Assembly: GCA_902771725.1 (NCBI GenBank)
Contig: CACXXT010000004.1
Coordinates: 1-64,000, forward strand
Length of the DNA stretch: 64,000 nt
Origin: an uncultured Bacteroidales bacterium
GTDB taxonomy: Bacteria; Bacteroidota; Bacteroidia; Bacteroidales; Bacteroidaceae
Direction of reading: 5' to 3'
Part shown: piece after piece, positions 16,366 through 24,115 of the stretch
How the letters are laid out: every line of letters begins with the position of its first letter
Numbering within the stretch: the first letter of the stretch is position 1
Made by a program: the position numbers and the translations under genes
The notes under the pieces: model-generated
Seen by the model: only the letters and a program-made list of their open reading frames with translations
Database searches by the model: none
Told to the model about the DNA's origin: nothing

Positions 16366-16770
16366 TTATAATTGAGCGATGGCTTTCTCCAGTTGTTGGC
16401 CGCTTCGCTCTATTTCTGCCACGATTTCATCGTAGGAGTCAGAGAAGTAGGATGAATATCCTCCCTTCACCATTCTTTCTTTCGCAGGGAATGCAGGGCG
16501 TGTATCTTCGACAGTCAGACTTTGCATCCCTCTCGTTTCTGGTTCGTCTGATGGCCAAAGCAGGAAAGTGGCGAAGAAGGCGGCGAAGGCGATGCCCGAA
16601 GTCAGCAGGACACCAAGAAAGATGGCTGCAATCTTGCGGAATGAGAAGTACAGACGGCGCTGTTTATCTGCAACATCCATCTGCTCGGCAAGACGAGCTA
16701 GCAGGGCGTTGTCATCGTCCAGCTCTGGGCGATAGGCGTGGAACAGGTCGTATAGTTCTTTGTCGTTCAT
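16366..16770 (-). CDS. Single-pass membrane protein downstream of an ECF sigma factor (putative anti-sigma)
   Basis: This 134-residue protein has an N-terminal cytoplasmic segment of about 45 residues ('ELYDLFHAYRPELDDDNALLARL'), one transmembrane helix ('IAAIFLGVLLTSGIAFAAFFATFLLW') and a periplasmic tail. That is the layout of many anti-sigma factors, and the gene directly follows an ECF sigma gene (52 bp). The zinc-binding His-x3-Cys-x2-Cys of ZAS proteins is absent. The spacer between them is a short CACTTTT/CATTTTT repeat. Confidence 0.65.
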   Translation of the reverse strand: MNDKELYDLFHAYRPELDDDNALLARLAEQMDVADKQRRLYFSFRKIAAIFLGVLLTSGIAFAAFFATFLLWPSDEPETRGMQSLTVEDTRPAFPAKERMVKGGYSSYFSDSYDEIVAEIERSGQQLEKAIAQL

Positions 16771-16775
16771 ATCAT

Positions 16776-16834
16776 TCGGCGTTCTTTATTATTCTTTCTT
16801 CCATTTTTCATTCTTTCACTTTTCACTTTAACAG
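16776..16834 (+). repeat. TTTTCAC/TTTTCAT short repeat in the sigma/anti-sigma spacer
   Basis: The sequence around CCATTTTTCATTCTTTC and ACTTTTCACTTT consists of irregular seven-base units. The complementary motif, GTGAAGAGTGAAAA-like, recurs inside menA at 17585-17628. Confidence 0.7.
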
Positions 16835-17314
16835 CCTCCTCAAGTGCTCGCGTCCTCTGGAGAGCAGGGACTTCACGGTACCCTCGTGTGTGTCCATCAA
16901 TTGGGCAATTTCACGGATGGGACGGTCTTCCATATAAAAGAGGAGCACGGCTGTGCGTTCGGTCACGGTGAGCCCTTCGATGGCGTAGTAGAGGTGTTGG
17001 TAGCGGAAGGCATCGTCGCTATTGATGGATGCCGCCACGTCTTGCAGCTCTTCCATGCCAGTATGCACTCCTATGCGAGCTCGCTTGCGCTGATGACTCA
17101 GCAGGCTGTTGTAGGTGATTCTGAAGAGCCATGCCGAGAAGTTCGTTCCGTCGTGGAAGGCACCGTCATGAACCGCTGCCGTGTAGGCTTTCAGCAGCGC
17201 CTCCTGCGCCACGTCGTCCGCCTCGTCGCGGTTGCCGCTGCACGCCGCCAGCAGGAATTTCCGAAGGCGTGGCAGCTCCTGGCGTATCTGTTCGGTGAAG
17301 TCTTCTCGGTTCAT
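16823..17314 (-). CDS. RNA polymerase ECF sigma factor
   Basis: This 163-residue protein has sigma region 2 ('CSGNRDEADDVAQEALLKAY', 'SAWLFRITYNSLLSHQRKR') and region 4 ('MEDRPIREIAQLMDTHEGTVKSLLSRGREHLRRLL'). The ATG at 17314 is preferred to a GTG at 17332, because it gives the usual short N-terminus. The gene is the first of a pair with the single-pass membrane protein. It is unrelated in detail to the sigma factor at 11464, so the window holds two independent ECF modules. Confidence 0.9.
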   Translation of the reverse strand: MNREDFTEQIRQELPRLRKFLLAACSGNRDEADDVAQEALLKAYTAAVHDGAFHDGTNFSAWLFRITYNSLLSHQRKRARIGVHTGMEELQDVAASINSDDAFRYQHLYYAIEGLTVTERTAVLLFYMEDRPIREIAQLMDTHEGTVKSLLSRGREHLRRLLK

Positions 17315-17418
17315 ATACTCTGTTTGAAGCACGTTCTATTCAAATAACGCCGCAACCGCTCAAAAGGTTGCACAGAGCCCGACTTTTTTACTCCGCAGAC
17401 AATAAAAGGGTGATCACT

Positions 17419-18417
17419 TTAGCTCGAGTGGAGTAACAGCGTCAGTGACTGCAACACTGCGTAGAGGAAGATGTTGGCGGCGGTCTGACCGAGCACTTGG
17501 TTTAGCTGGCGTCCGCTGTGCAGGTGCTTCATGCGCAGCCACGAGCGTATGTGTGGAATAAGATAAAGGAGTGGAAGGAGAGTGAAGAGTAAAAAATGAA
17601 AAGTGAAGAGTGAAAAAAAAGAGTTGCCTTCACAGGAAGAATATAAAGCGGGGAGCAAAGGCAGTGCCACAGCAGCGATGCCCAGCAGCAAGTACAACCA
17701 CTCAGCGAACCTGCCGCCGAAGAGCACGATGATGGTGCGCTTGCCAGAGGCACGGTCCTGTTCGCGGTCGCGGTAGTTGTTGACCACCAGCAGGCAGTCC
17801 GTGGCCAGTCCCATGCCGATGGAGAGCAGCAGAACGGATAGCGTGACTTCGCCCGTCTGGATGAAATACGTGACGCAGACGGGCACGAGGCCAAAGAACA
17901 CCAGTACCAGTACGTCGCCCATTCCGAGTCCGGCTAACAGCGTGGTATAGAGGAAACAGAAGATCACGCACGCCACCCCGATGGCCACCAGCCACCATCC
18001 TCCCCACAGCACCAGTGGCAACCCCGCGAGGCACGCCAGCAAGGTGGTGAGGCCTATCCCCCACCCCATCGCCCGCGGCGTGATCCATCCCTCGCTGCAG
18101 GCTCGCGGCGGTCCAAGACGCGTCTCGCGGTCATCGCGTCCCTTCTTGAAGTCGAAGTAGTCGTTAACGAAATTGGCATCCACCTGCATCAGCAGGGCGA
18201 AGAGCAGGCACAGTAGCGCTGGCGTCCAGCTGAATTCACCTTGTGGAGGACGGTATCCTTCGGCCAGTCCAGGGTCTGTGAAGTGCAAGTCCCTCCACGC
18301 CGCACTCAGTGCCACCATCACAGGCGCAGCGGCACCCGTGAGGGTCTTCGGACGCGCTGCCAACCACCACGCCCGCAGGCTGTTGGTGCGAATGGTTTCA
18401 GGTGTCTGCTGGTTCAT
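17419..18417 (-). CDS. menA: 1,4-Dihydroxy-2-naphthoate polyprenyltransferase
   Basis: This membrane prenyltransferase of 332 residues attaches the isoprenoid tail in menaquinone synthesis. Residues 8-20 'LRAWWLAARPKTL' and the Mg-diphosphate motif 'DANFVNDYFDFKKGRDD' with a second 'NNYRDREQDR' are diagnostic. Eight to nine helices follow. The stretch 'NSFFSLFTFHFLLFTLLPLL' is coded by a GTGAAGAGTGAAAAA-type repeat and looks like an in-frame addition. The start overlaps the stop of the upstream 47-residue gene as ATGA, so its translation should depend on that gene. Menaquinone is needed by the fumarate reductase encoded at 32.6 kb. Confidence 0.92.
   Translation of the reverse strand: MNQQTPETIRTNSLRAWWLAARPKTLTGAAAPVMVALSAAWRDLHFTDPGLAEGYRPPQGEFSWTPALLCLLFALLMQVDANFVNDYFDFKKGRDDRETRLGPPRACSEGWITPRAMGWGIGLTTLLACLAGLPLVLWGGWWLVAIGVACVIFCFLYTTLLAGLGMGDVLVLVFFGLVPVCVTYFIQTGEVTLSVLLLSIGMGLATDCLLVVNNYRDREQDRASGKRTIIVLFGGRFAEWLYLLLGIAAVALPLLPALYSSCEGNSFFSLFTFHFLLFTLLPLLYLIPHIRSWLRMKHLHSGRQLNQVLGQTAANIFLYAVLQSLTLLLHSS
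17585..17628 (-). repeat. GTGAAGAGT/AAAATG repeat inside menA
   Basis: On the + strand GTGAAGAGTAAAAAATG is followed by AAAAGTGAAGAGTGAAAA. The frame of menA is kept, giving Phe- and Leu-rich residues in a loop or helix of the enzyme. The unit is shared with the intergenic repeat at 16776-16834. Confidence 0.7.
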
Positions 18418-18557
18418 ACGTGCTTGCCTCCTTGTCTTTTCTTCCGCTGCTTCATTTCGTAAATCACGGAAATTACGCTGATGACGACCCCTATCACGCC
18501 CACGAGGAGGGTGATGAGGTCGAAGTTTTCCTTGCAGAAGGTGATGAATGAATCCAT
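18414..18557 (-). CDS. 47-residue single-pass membrane protein upstream of menA
   Basis: This small gene encodes an acidic N-terminus (MDSFITFCKENFD), one hydrophobic helix ('LITLLVGVIGVVISVISVIYEM') and a basic tail (KQRKKRQGGKHV). It has a promoter-like TACCTTTG 23 bp before the ATG and overlaps the menA start by four bases, both of which support it being real. The function is unknown; a leader-type role in coupling or a partner of MenA are possibilities. Confidence 0.75.
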   Translation of the reverse strand: MDSFITFCKENFDLITLLVGVIGVVISVISVIYEMKQRKKRQGGKHV

Positions 18558-18579
18558 AATGTGTGGCTTTTCTTTGGTG

Positions 18580-18587
18580 CAAAGGTA
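18580..18587 (-). promoter_or_regulatory. -7 element for the small gene and menA
   Basis: TACCTTTG is read on the - strand from 18587 to 18580. No good TTTG is found about 20 bp upstream. Confidence 0.5.
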
Positions 18588-18727
18588 GTGAAAAAGACGT
18601 AAAGAGAAGCCTTTTCCCAAGAAATGATGCGCTATGGGGCGGCGGTAACGCATTTTTTCCCGAGAATTTTCCTTTGTTTGGAAATAAATGACGAACTTTG
18701 CGCTGCAAACTAACCATATAATTGTAT

Positions 18728-20491
18728 ATGACACATTTCCTCTACTCCCCCACGAAGAAGAGCGTACTCAGGATGTTCCTGATGCTGCTCGCCCTTGGCC
18801 TGGCGCTGAATGTCCAAGCCTTTGACCGCGAGACGATTTGGCCCAAGGGCAAGATGCCCGATGCCCAAGCACATCAGATAGCCGCCATGACCGATGAGGC
18901 CGGCAGCGAGAAGTTCAAGGCCGACAAACACCGTGTGGCCTACCTCGAGTGGTTCGACGCCCCTGCTGCTGAGGTCAGGAACGGAGGCTGCATGATCCTC
19001 ATCTCGGGTGGAGGATATTATAACTGCTGCGACGTCGCACTCATCAAGCTGTGGCGCGAACGCTTCACGGAGCTGGGCTTTCAGTGCGTGAACTTCGTCT
19101 ATCGCACTCCTCGCCCCGTCGGTCTTCCCATCTACCAGACCGCCTGGGAGGACGGACAGCGTGCCGTTCGCATGGTGCGCAGCGAGGCTCAGAAGCGCGG
19201 TTTCGACCCGGAGAAGATAGGTGTCATCGGTATGTCTGCCGGCTCACACCTGGGGCTGCTGCTGGCCACCAGTTCCCAGACACCTGCCTACGCTCCCGTG
19301 GACAAAATCGACGAGTTCCCCTGCCACATCAACTGGGCGCTCCTGAATGCACCCGCCTACGTGACTACCGACGGCGAGACAGGTATTCCTGCCACGCGTC
19401 AGGGCTACGGCACAGACGTCCGCCTCTCCTCCATCTTCAAGTTCGACGAGAAGACATGCCCCATCAGCCTTCAGCACGGAGGTAATGATGAATATACGCC
19501 CAATGGTTCTACGTTGATTTACCGTGAGTTGCGCAAGCGCAAGATTCCTGCCGAACTGCACCTCTATCCTGGCAAGGGGCATGGCGCCTTCGGGCTCGAA
19601 CGCACCGTGGAGTTCATGCGCCAGATGGAATTCCTGGGCAAGCTGGAACCCGAAGTGGACATCATGCAGCGCTATGCCAGCGACGAAGCACGCCGGGAGC
19701 TGCAGACGGAGGACGTCTGGCCAGAAGGTAAGATGCCCGACGCCCAGGAGCACCAGTGCAAGCCCTACCTCGAATGGCATTTCCCCAAGGAGCTGAAGAC
19801 CAAGGCCATACAGATTATCTACTCTGGTGGCAGCTACGAGGGCAACGGTCCCGACGGATTCGAAGTAGCACCAGCCCGACGCTATCTGAACGAACGGGGC
19901 ATGACGGTAGTCACCATGCGCTATCGCACTCCTCGTCCGAAAGGGCTCTCCAAGCACACCACCGCCTGGCAGGACCTGCAGCGTGCCATCCGCATCGTGC
20001 GGAGCAAGGCTGAAGGCTTCGGCCTGGATCCCAATCAGATAGGCATCATGGGCAGCTCTGCCGGAGGGCACCTCACGCTGATGGGCGTCACCTCATCGCT
20101 GCATCGTGCCTACCTGCCCATCGACGACCTCGACAAGCTGCCCTGCAACGTCCAATGGGGCATCGGTATTTATCCGGCCTACGCCCTCACGGACGGCAGC
20201 AATGAGCACAACACCACGGGCGGCAACGACGACTCTGCCGTGCTCGTGCCGGAGTTCAGCTTCGACCTGAAGACGGTGCCTATGCTCTTTGTCCACGGCG
20301 ATGCCGACGGCTGGGCTGCCATGAACTCCGTCAAGACCTGGGAGAAGATGCGCAGCATGGGCATCCAGAGCGAGCTCCACACCCTGGCCACACGCAACCA
20401 CTGCTTCCAGCGCACAGCCTCACCCGGCACGGGCAGCTACACCTGGCTCGACCGCATCGGCGAATTCCTGAAATATATCCTGAAGAACTAA
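18728..20491 (+). CDS. Exported protein with two tandem esterase domains
   Basis: The 587-residue protein has a signal peptide near residues 10-33 (ending 'NVQA') and two homologous alpha/beta-hydrolase domains, about 34-315 and 325-587. Each starts with 'WP(K/E)GKMPDAQ(A/E)HQ' and has the oxyanion segment (SGGGYYN and SGGSYEG), a shared 'YRTPRP' strand and a nucleophile elbow, GMSAGS (Ser170) and GSSAGG (Ser444). Acid and histidine candidates are 'GGNDEY/GKGHGAF' and 'GDADGW/TRNHCF', so both domains look active. The pattern is that of BD-FAE/acetylxylan-type carbohydrate esterases. ATG 18728 is chosen over a TTG six bases earlier. Confidence 0.85.
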   Translation: MTHFLYSPTKKSVLRMFLMLLALGLALNVQAFDRETIWPKGKMPDAQAHQIAAMTDEAGSEKFKADKHRVAYLEWFDAPAAEVRNGGCMILISGGGYYNCCDVALIKLWRERFTELGFQCVNFVYRTPRPVGLPIYQTAWEDGQRAVRMVRSEAQKRGFDPEKIGVIGMSAGSHLGLLLATSSQTPAYAPVDKIDEFPCHINWALLNAPAYVTTDGETGIPATRQGYGTDVRLSSIFKFDEKTCPISLQHGGNDEYTPNGSTLIYRELRKRKIPAELHLYPGKGHGAFGLERTVEFMRQMEFLGKLEPEVDIMQRYASDEARRELQTEDVWPEGKMPDAQEHQCKPYLEWHFPKELKTKAIQIIYSGGSYEGNGPDGFEVAPARRYLNERGMTVVTMRYRTPRPKGLSKHTTAWQDLQRAIRIVRSKAEGFGLDPNQIGIMGSSAGGHLTLMGVTSSLHRAYLPIDDLDKLPCNVQWGIGIYPAYALTDGSNEHNTTGGNDDSAVLVPEFSFDLKTVPMLFVHGDADGWAAMNSVKTWEKMRSMGIQSELHTLATRNHCFQRTASPGTGSYTWLDRIGEFLKYILKN

Positions 20492-20501
20492 ACTCTTGAA
20501 T

Positions 20502-21614
20502 ATGGAAGCAAAGAACCGTTCCAGTCAAATCATACGAACCAGCCTGGTGGGTGTCGGAGCCAACGTGCTGCTGGCTGCCTTCAAGGCTGTGGTGGGTGCC
20601 GTGGCAGGCTCTGTGGCCATCGTCATGGACGCTGTGAACAATCTGAGCGACGCTCTTTCCAGCGTCATCACCATCATCGGAGCCAAGCTGTCCCAGAGGC
20701 CTGCAGACCTGGAACACCCCTACGGCCACGGGCGCATCGAATACTTCAGCGCCATCATCATCGCCGTCATCGTCCTGGCTGCCGGCTGCTCGTCGCTCAT
20801 CGAGTCCGTGCGTAAGCTCATCCACCCTACCCTGCCCTCCTACACCACTATCACCCTCATAGTCATCATTGTAGCCATCGTGGTGAAGCTCGTCTTGGGA
20901 ACCTACGTCGGACGTCAGGGACGCCGCCTGCAGAGCGATGCCCTCGTGGCCTCTGGTGCCGACGCCCTCTTCGATGCCATCATCACCTTCTCCACGCTCC
21001 TCTCGGCCCTGGTCATGCTGCTCTGGGACGTCTCCCTGGACGGCTTGCTGGGAGTGCTCATCTCCTGCCTCATCATCAAGGCGGGTATTGATATGCTCTC
21101 CTCGCCCATCAACCAGTTGCTGGGCAGCCGCGTCTCGCCCGAGTTGGTGGCTGCCATTAAGAAGGAGGTGATGGCATTCCCCGAGGTACATGGCGTCTAT
21201 GACATCATTCTCCACAGCTACGGCCCGGACATCATGATCGGTTCGCTGCACATCAGCGTCCTCGACACCCTCTCGGCGCACGACATCCATCGGCTCACAC
21301 GCCGGATCAGCGAGCACCTGATGGCGAGTCAGAACATCGTGATGACCGTGGGAGTGTACGCCATCGCCACCGGCGACAACAAGCACACCCAGGTGCAGAA
21401 CATGGTCCTGCAGACCCTCTCGCGCCACAAGGAGATCCTGCAAGTGCATGGCTTCTGCTATTTCGACGACGAGCACCGCGTCTCCGTCGATGTAGTTCCC
21501 GACATCTCCGTAACCGACGAGCCCCGTTTTGCCCAGCAACTGACGGCAGAACTGCAGACACTGCTGCCCGATGAACGTATCACCGTCGTCATAGACCACA
21601 ATTTCAGCCTCTGA
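20502..21614 (+). CDS. Cation diffusion facilitator family transporter
   Basis: This 370-residue protein has six transmembrane helices and a cytoplasmic C-terminal domain. Metal-site residues are seen in helix 2 ('MDAVNNLSDALSS'), in the loop 'EHPYGHGRIEYF', and in helix 5 ('SGADALFDAIITFSTL'), the pattern of zinc/iron/manganese-proton antiporters. The C-terminal part after residue 205 contains the histidine-bearing CDF cytoplasmic fold and a longer tail than usual. It begins 10 bp after the esterase gene. Substrate metal cannot be told from sequence. Confidence 0.92.
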   Translation: MEAKNRSSQIIRTSLVGVGANVLLAAFKAVVGAVAGSVAIVMDAVNNLSDALSSVITIIGAKLSQRPADLEHPYGHGRIEYFSAIIIAVIVLAAGCSSLIESVRKLIHPTLPSYTTITLIVIIVAIVVKLVLGTYVGRQGRRLQSDALVASGADALFDAIITFSTLLSALVMLLWDVSLDGLLGVLISCLIIKAGIDMLSSPINQLLGSRVSPELVAAIKKEVMAFPEVHGVYDIILHSYGPDIMIGSLHISVLDTLSAHDIHRLTRRISEHLMASQNIVMTVGVYAIATGDNKHTQVQNMVLQTLSRHKEILQVHGFCYFDDEHRVSVDVVPDISVTDEPRFAQQLTAELQTLLPDERITVVIDHNFSL

Positions 21615-21873
21615 GAGAAGTTACCAAATCCGGGATGATTCCCAAAGATTCAGGGAAAGGCAACCTCATACGAAAAAAATCCAAAAACTTTGCCGGTGTT
21701 GTGTCATTATGCTACCAATTCGATGGTAAAGATATGTTTATTCTCTTGCAGAACCTGAGTAATGCCGCGCCCAATGAGGCGACTGCGACTAACCAAAGCT
21801 CCCACGATACGGACGTAAGCGCCGACTTGGCGATGGGAGCATGCAGCCAAGAAGAAGAGAGCGACGAAGCTGA

Positions 21874-22354
21874 GGATCTGCGAATCCTCAGGCGACGACC
21901 AACAACCCTCATCCTCTGACGGACCCCACGGGTTCCCGACGCTACATCTGTATTCGTATCACCCCTGGAGTCGCTATCGACAACACGCTGCCCATCGATT
22001 ACGACCAGCTGTATGCACAATTGGTGGAAGAGGTGTGTGAGCTGAAGATGCGGTATTGGTTCGATGCAAGTGAGACCCAGGACCTCCAGCGGGACAATCT
22101 GCCATTCCAGCAAGATGCCAATGCAGATGAGATGGTGGACGTCTGTTTCGAGAAGCCGACTGAAGAAGGGCAGGGTAGGGTAGGGAGTACTCCCTGAACG
22201 AGATCATGGAAATGGTGGCCATGCGTTTTCCATCCGTGAAGTGCACCATGTCCCTGAAGATGAAGTTGGGCAGCGCGCTGAAGAAGCACGGCTTCATCTC
22301 CCGACATCACAAAAACGGCAACTCGTACCTCCTCGTACCCAAGCAGGCTGCATA
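21874..22354 (+). pseudogene. DUF3874/VirE-like protein remnant with a frameshift at a GGGTA repeat
   Basis: From 21892 the frame reads 'ATTNNPHPLTDPTGSRR' then 'YICIRITPGVAIDNTLPIDYDQLYAQLV' and 'RYWFDASETQ', the conserved block of DUF3874/VirE-like proteins of Bacteroidales mobile elements. It stops at 22197. The rest of the domain continues in another frame from 22188: 'YSLNEIMEMVAMRFPS' ... 'LGSALKKHGFISRH' ... 'YLLVPKQAA' and a stop at 22354. The break is in a GGGCA-GGGTA-GGGTA-GGGAG tract, and loss of one five-base unit joins the frames. An in-frame stop at 21871 and the lack of the N-terminal several hundred residues show it is a fragment. Confidence 0.8.
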
Positions 22355-22382
22355 AGTCGGAAAACGCTGCCTGAATGAAGTG

Positions 22383-22419
22383 AAATCCCCGTCATCGGCC
22401 ATCGGTGACGGGGATTTTT
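22383..22419 (+). terminator. Rho-independent terminator after the DUF3874 remnant
   Basis: AAATCCCCGTC (22383-22393) pairs with GACGGGGATTT (22407-22417) around a 13-base loop and is followed by TT. It also carries an A run on the other side, so it may act in both directions. The rest of 22420-22604 contains only small GCTC...GAGC dyads. Confidence 0.8.
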
Positions 22420-22604
22420 ACGTTCGTTAACAAATTTACTCTAGATTCCAGAATCTGCCATACAGAATTTTTAAGGCTAAATACGCTCGCTTTGAGCGAT
22501 TTATGCTCTGTTTTGAGCCTCCGAGAATCGCGTAGAACCTTCTTTCTCGGACGAGGGGCGGGAATTTTCGATTCTCACGAGGCCAAAATCTTCACTTTTC
22601 TGTT

Positions 22605-23492
22605 TCAGAAGAATTTCGTCTCCTGACCGACGACTTCCGAGAGGAGGAGGTTGGCCAGACGGGAGGTGCCGAGACGAAGCCATTGGTTGGTCAGCCATTG
22701 TTCGCCGAGGACTTCCTTGACGATGGTGTAGTAGACGAGGGCATCGTGAACGGTGTTCAGACCGCCGGCGGGTTTGAAGCCGATCTGGATGCCGGTCTTC
22801 TCGTAGTACTCCTTGATGGCCTGGCACATGACGTAAGCAGCCTCGGGGGTGGCCGCGGGTTTCTCCTTGCCGGTGGAAGTCTTGATGTAGTCGGCTCCGG
22901 CGTACATGGCGAGGATGGAGGCGCGCTTGATGTCGGCGCAGGAGGGTAGGAGGCCGGTCTCGAGGATGACCTTCATCTTCTTGTCGCCACAGACGCACTT
23001 CAGCTCCTGAATCTCGTCGCAGACGCTTTCGTAGTCGCCGCTCAAGTATTTGCCCACGCTCATGACGATATCTATCTCAGTAGCACCGTCTTTAAGGGCT
23101 AGGGCTGTCTCTGCTACTTTAACCTCTAAAACGGCCTGTGAGCTCGGAAAACTACCGCTGACGCACGCTACCTCTACGCCTTCGACTTCGAGGCTCTGAG
23201 AGACAATCTGGGCGAAACAGGGGTATACACAGATGGTTGCAACGTGCGGCAGGTCGGGATATGCGTCCTCGAACTTGTTGACTTTCTCCGTGAAGGCCAG
23301 TACGCTCTCTTCGGAGTCGGTGGTCTTCAGGGTGGTCAGTTCCACGCTGCCCATGAGGAATTTCTTCACTTCTACGGTGTCGTTCTCGGGCACTTTCTCT
23401 TCGATAATCCGTTTCACAGCGGCTGCTACTGCGGCATCGCTGATGTTCAGGTTGTACTGTGACAACGCTTGTTCGTACTTGTTCTGTTCCAT
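22605..23492 (-). CDS. deoC: Deoxyribose-phosphate aldolase
   Basis: This class I aldolase of 295 residues cleaves 2-deoxyribose 5-phosphate to glyceraldehyde 3-phosphate and acetaldehyde in deoxynucleoside catabolism. Visible motifs are 'VATICVYPCFAQIV', 'ATEIDIVMSVGKYLSGDY', the Schiff-base segment 'GADYIKTSTGKEK' and 'IGFKPAGGLNTVHDAL' with the second lysine. ATG 23492 is preferred over an upstream TTG at 23504. In related genomes deoC usually lies close to dtd; here a decayed glycosidase separates them. Confidence 0.95.
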   Translation of the reverse strand: MEQNKYEQALSQYNLNISDAAVAAAVKRIIEEKVPENDTVEVKKFLMGSVELTTLKTTDSEESVLAFTEKVNKFEDAYPDLPHVATICVYPCFAQIVSQSLEVEGVEVACVSGSFPSSQAVLEVKVAETALALKDGATEIDIVMSVGKYLSGDYESVCDEIQELKCVCGDKKMKVILETGLLPSCADIKRASILAMYAGADYIKTSTGKEKPAATPEAAYVMCQAIKEYYEKTGIQIGFKPAGGLNTVHDALVYYTIVKEVLGEQWLTNQWLRLGTSRLANLLLSEVVGQETKFF

Positions 23493-23577
23493 GTTGATAT
23501 CCAATGATTTAATGATTAAAGGTCTTATTTACTTTATGACTTTTGGGGATTTGAGGATGAACTATATTATTTAATGG

Positions 23578-24112
23578 TCAGTTCTTATATTCTTTGCTTC
23601 CCGGTTTAGGGTATCCTTTGGAAGCATCGTCAATCACGAGAATCCAGTCGAGCTTTTCGCCTGGGGTAGGGGAGAGGAAGGTTTTCTGACCTTCGTTTCT
23701 GAACTTTCCGATGTTCTCTGCCTTTCCCGTTCTGGGATTGAACCACCAGGCTTTCAATGTTTTACCTCGTATGTAGGAGGTTCGTGGTCGGATCTTGATT
23801 TTCAAAAGGTAAGTGTCCGTAAGCATTCTGCGTACTGATTCCGTCTAACTCTGCTATGACTACTGCCTGAATGACCGTGAATCCTTTCTTCGCGCGATCT
23901 TCTAAGTACAGCTTAGCTTCGTCTCGGTCGAGGCGGTGGAACAATTCCCAGGCTGTGTCGCCCAAATAGAAGAACGGTTTGCCTCCTTGATGAGTCAGAA
24001 AACGTTGGTTTTCAGACACTTCAATATGGTCGAATGGAACATTGTCCGATGCCTTGATTGCATCAAACCACATCAGCGTAAAGCAACTGAGGAGTAGCGA
24101 TCTCACGTTCAT
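23578..24112 (-). pseudogene. DUF4038/GH140-like glycosidase with a large internal deletion
   Basis: The N-terminal part (24112 to about 23770) encodes a signal peptide and '[21 protein letters not shown]', '[20 protein letters not shown]' and '[15 protein letters not shown]', the start of DUF4038 (apiosidase-like, GH140) proteins, and then stops. A second frame carries only the C-terminal sandwich domain: '[26 protein letters not shown]' and 'DWILVIDDASKGYPKPG'. About 300 residues, including the whole catalytic barrel, are missing, and the two parts are out of frame. The gene is therefore inactive. It sits 3 bp after dtd. Confidence 0.8.
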
Positions 24113-24115
24113 TTT

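Noticed and set aside
18673..18700. Promoter for the double esterase (TTTG, GAACTTTG)
   Set aside because: The -7 element lacks TA at its first two positions and the spacing is only 16 bp, so it is too weak to list.
21635..21919. A 94-residue frame before the DUF3874 remnant, and an open - strand frame over the same bases
   Set aside because: Neither shows a recognisable domain or promoter; the region is probably decayed sequence of the same element, but I cannot show it.
22480..22600. Small GCTC...GAGC dyads downstream of deoC as a terminator
   Set aside because: Stems have only four to five base pairs and no T tract follows on the - strand.
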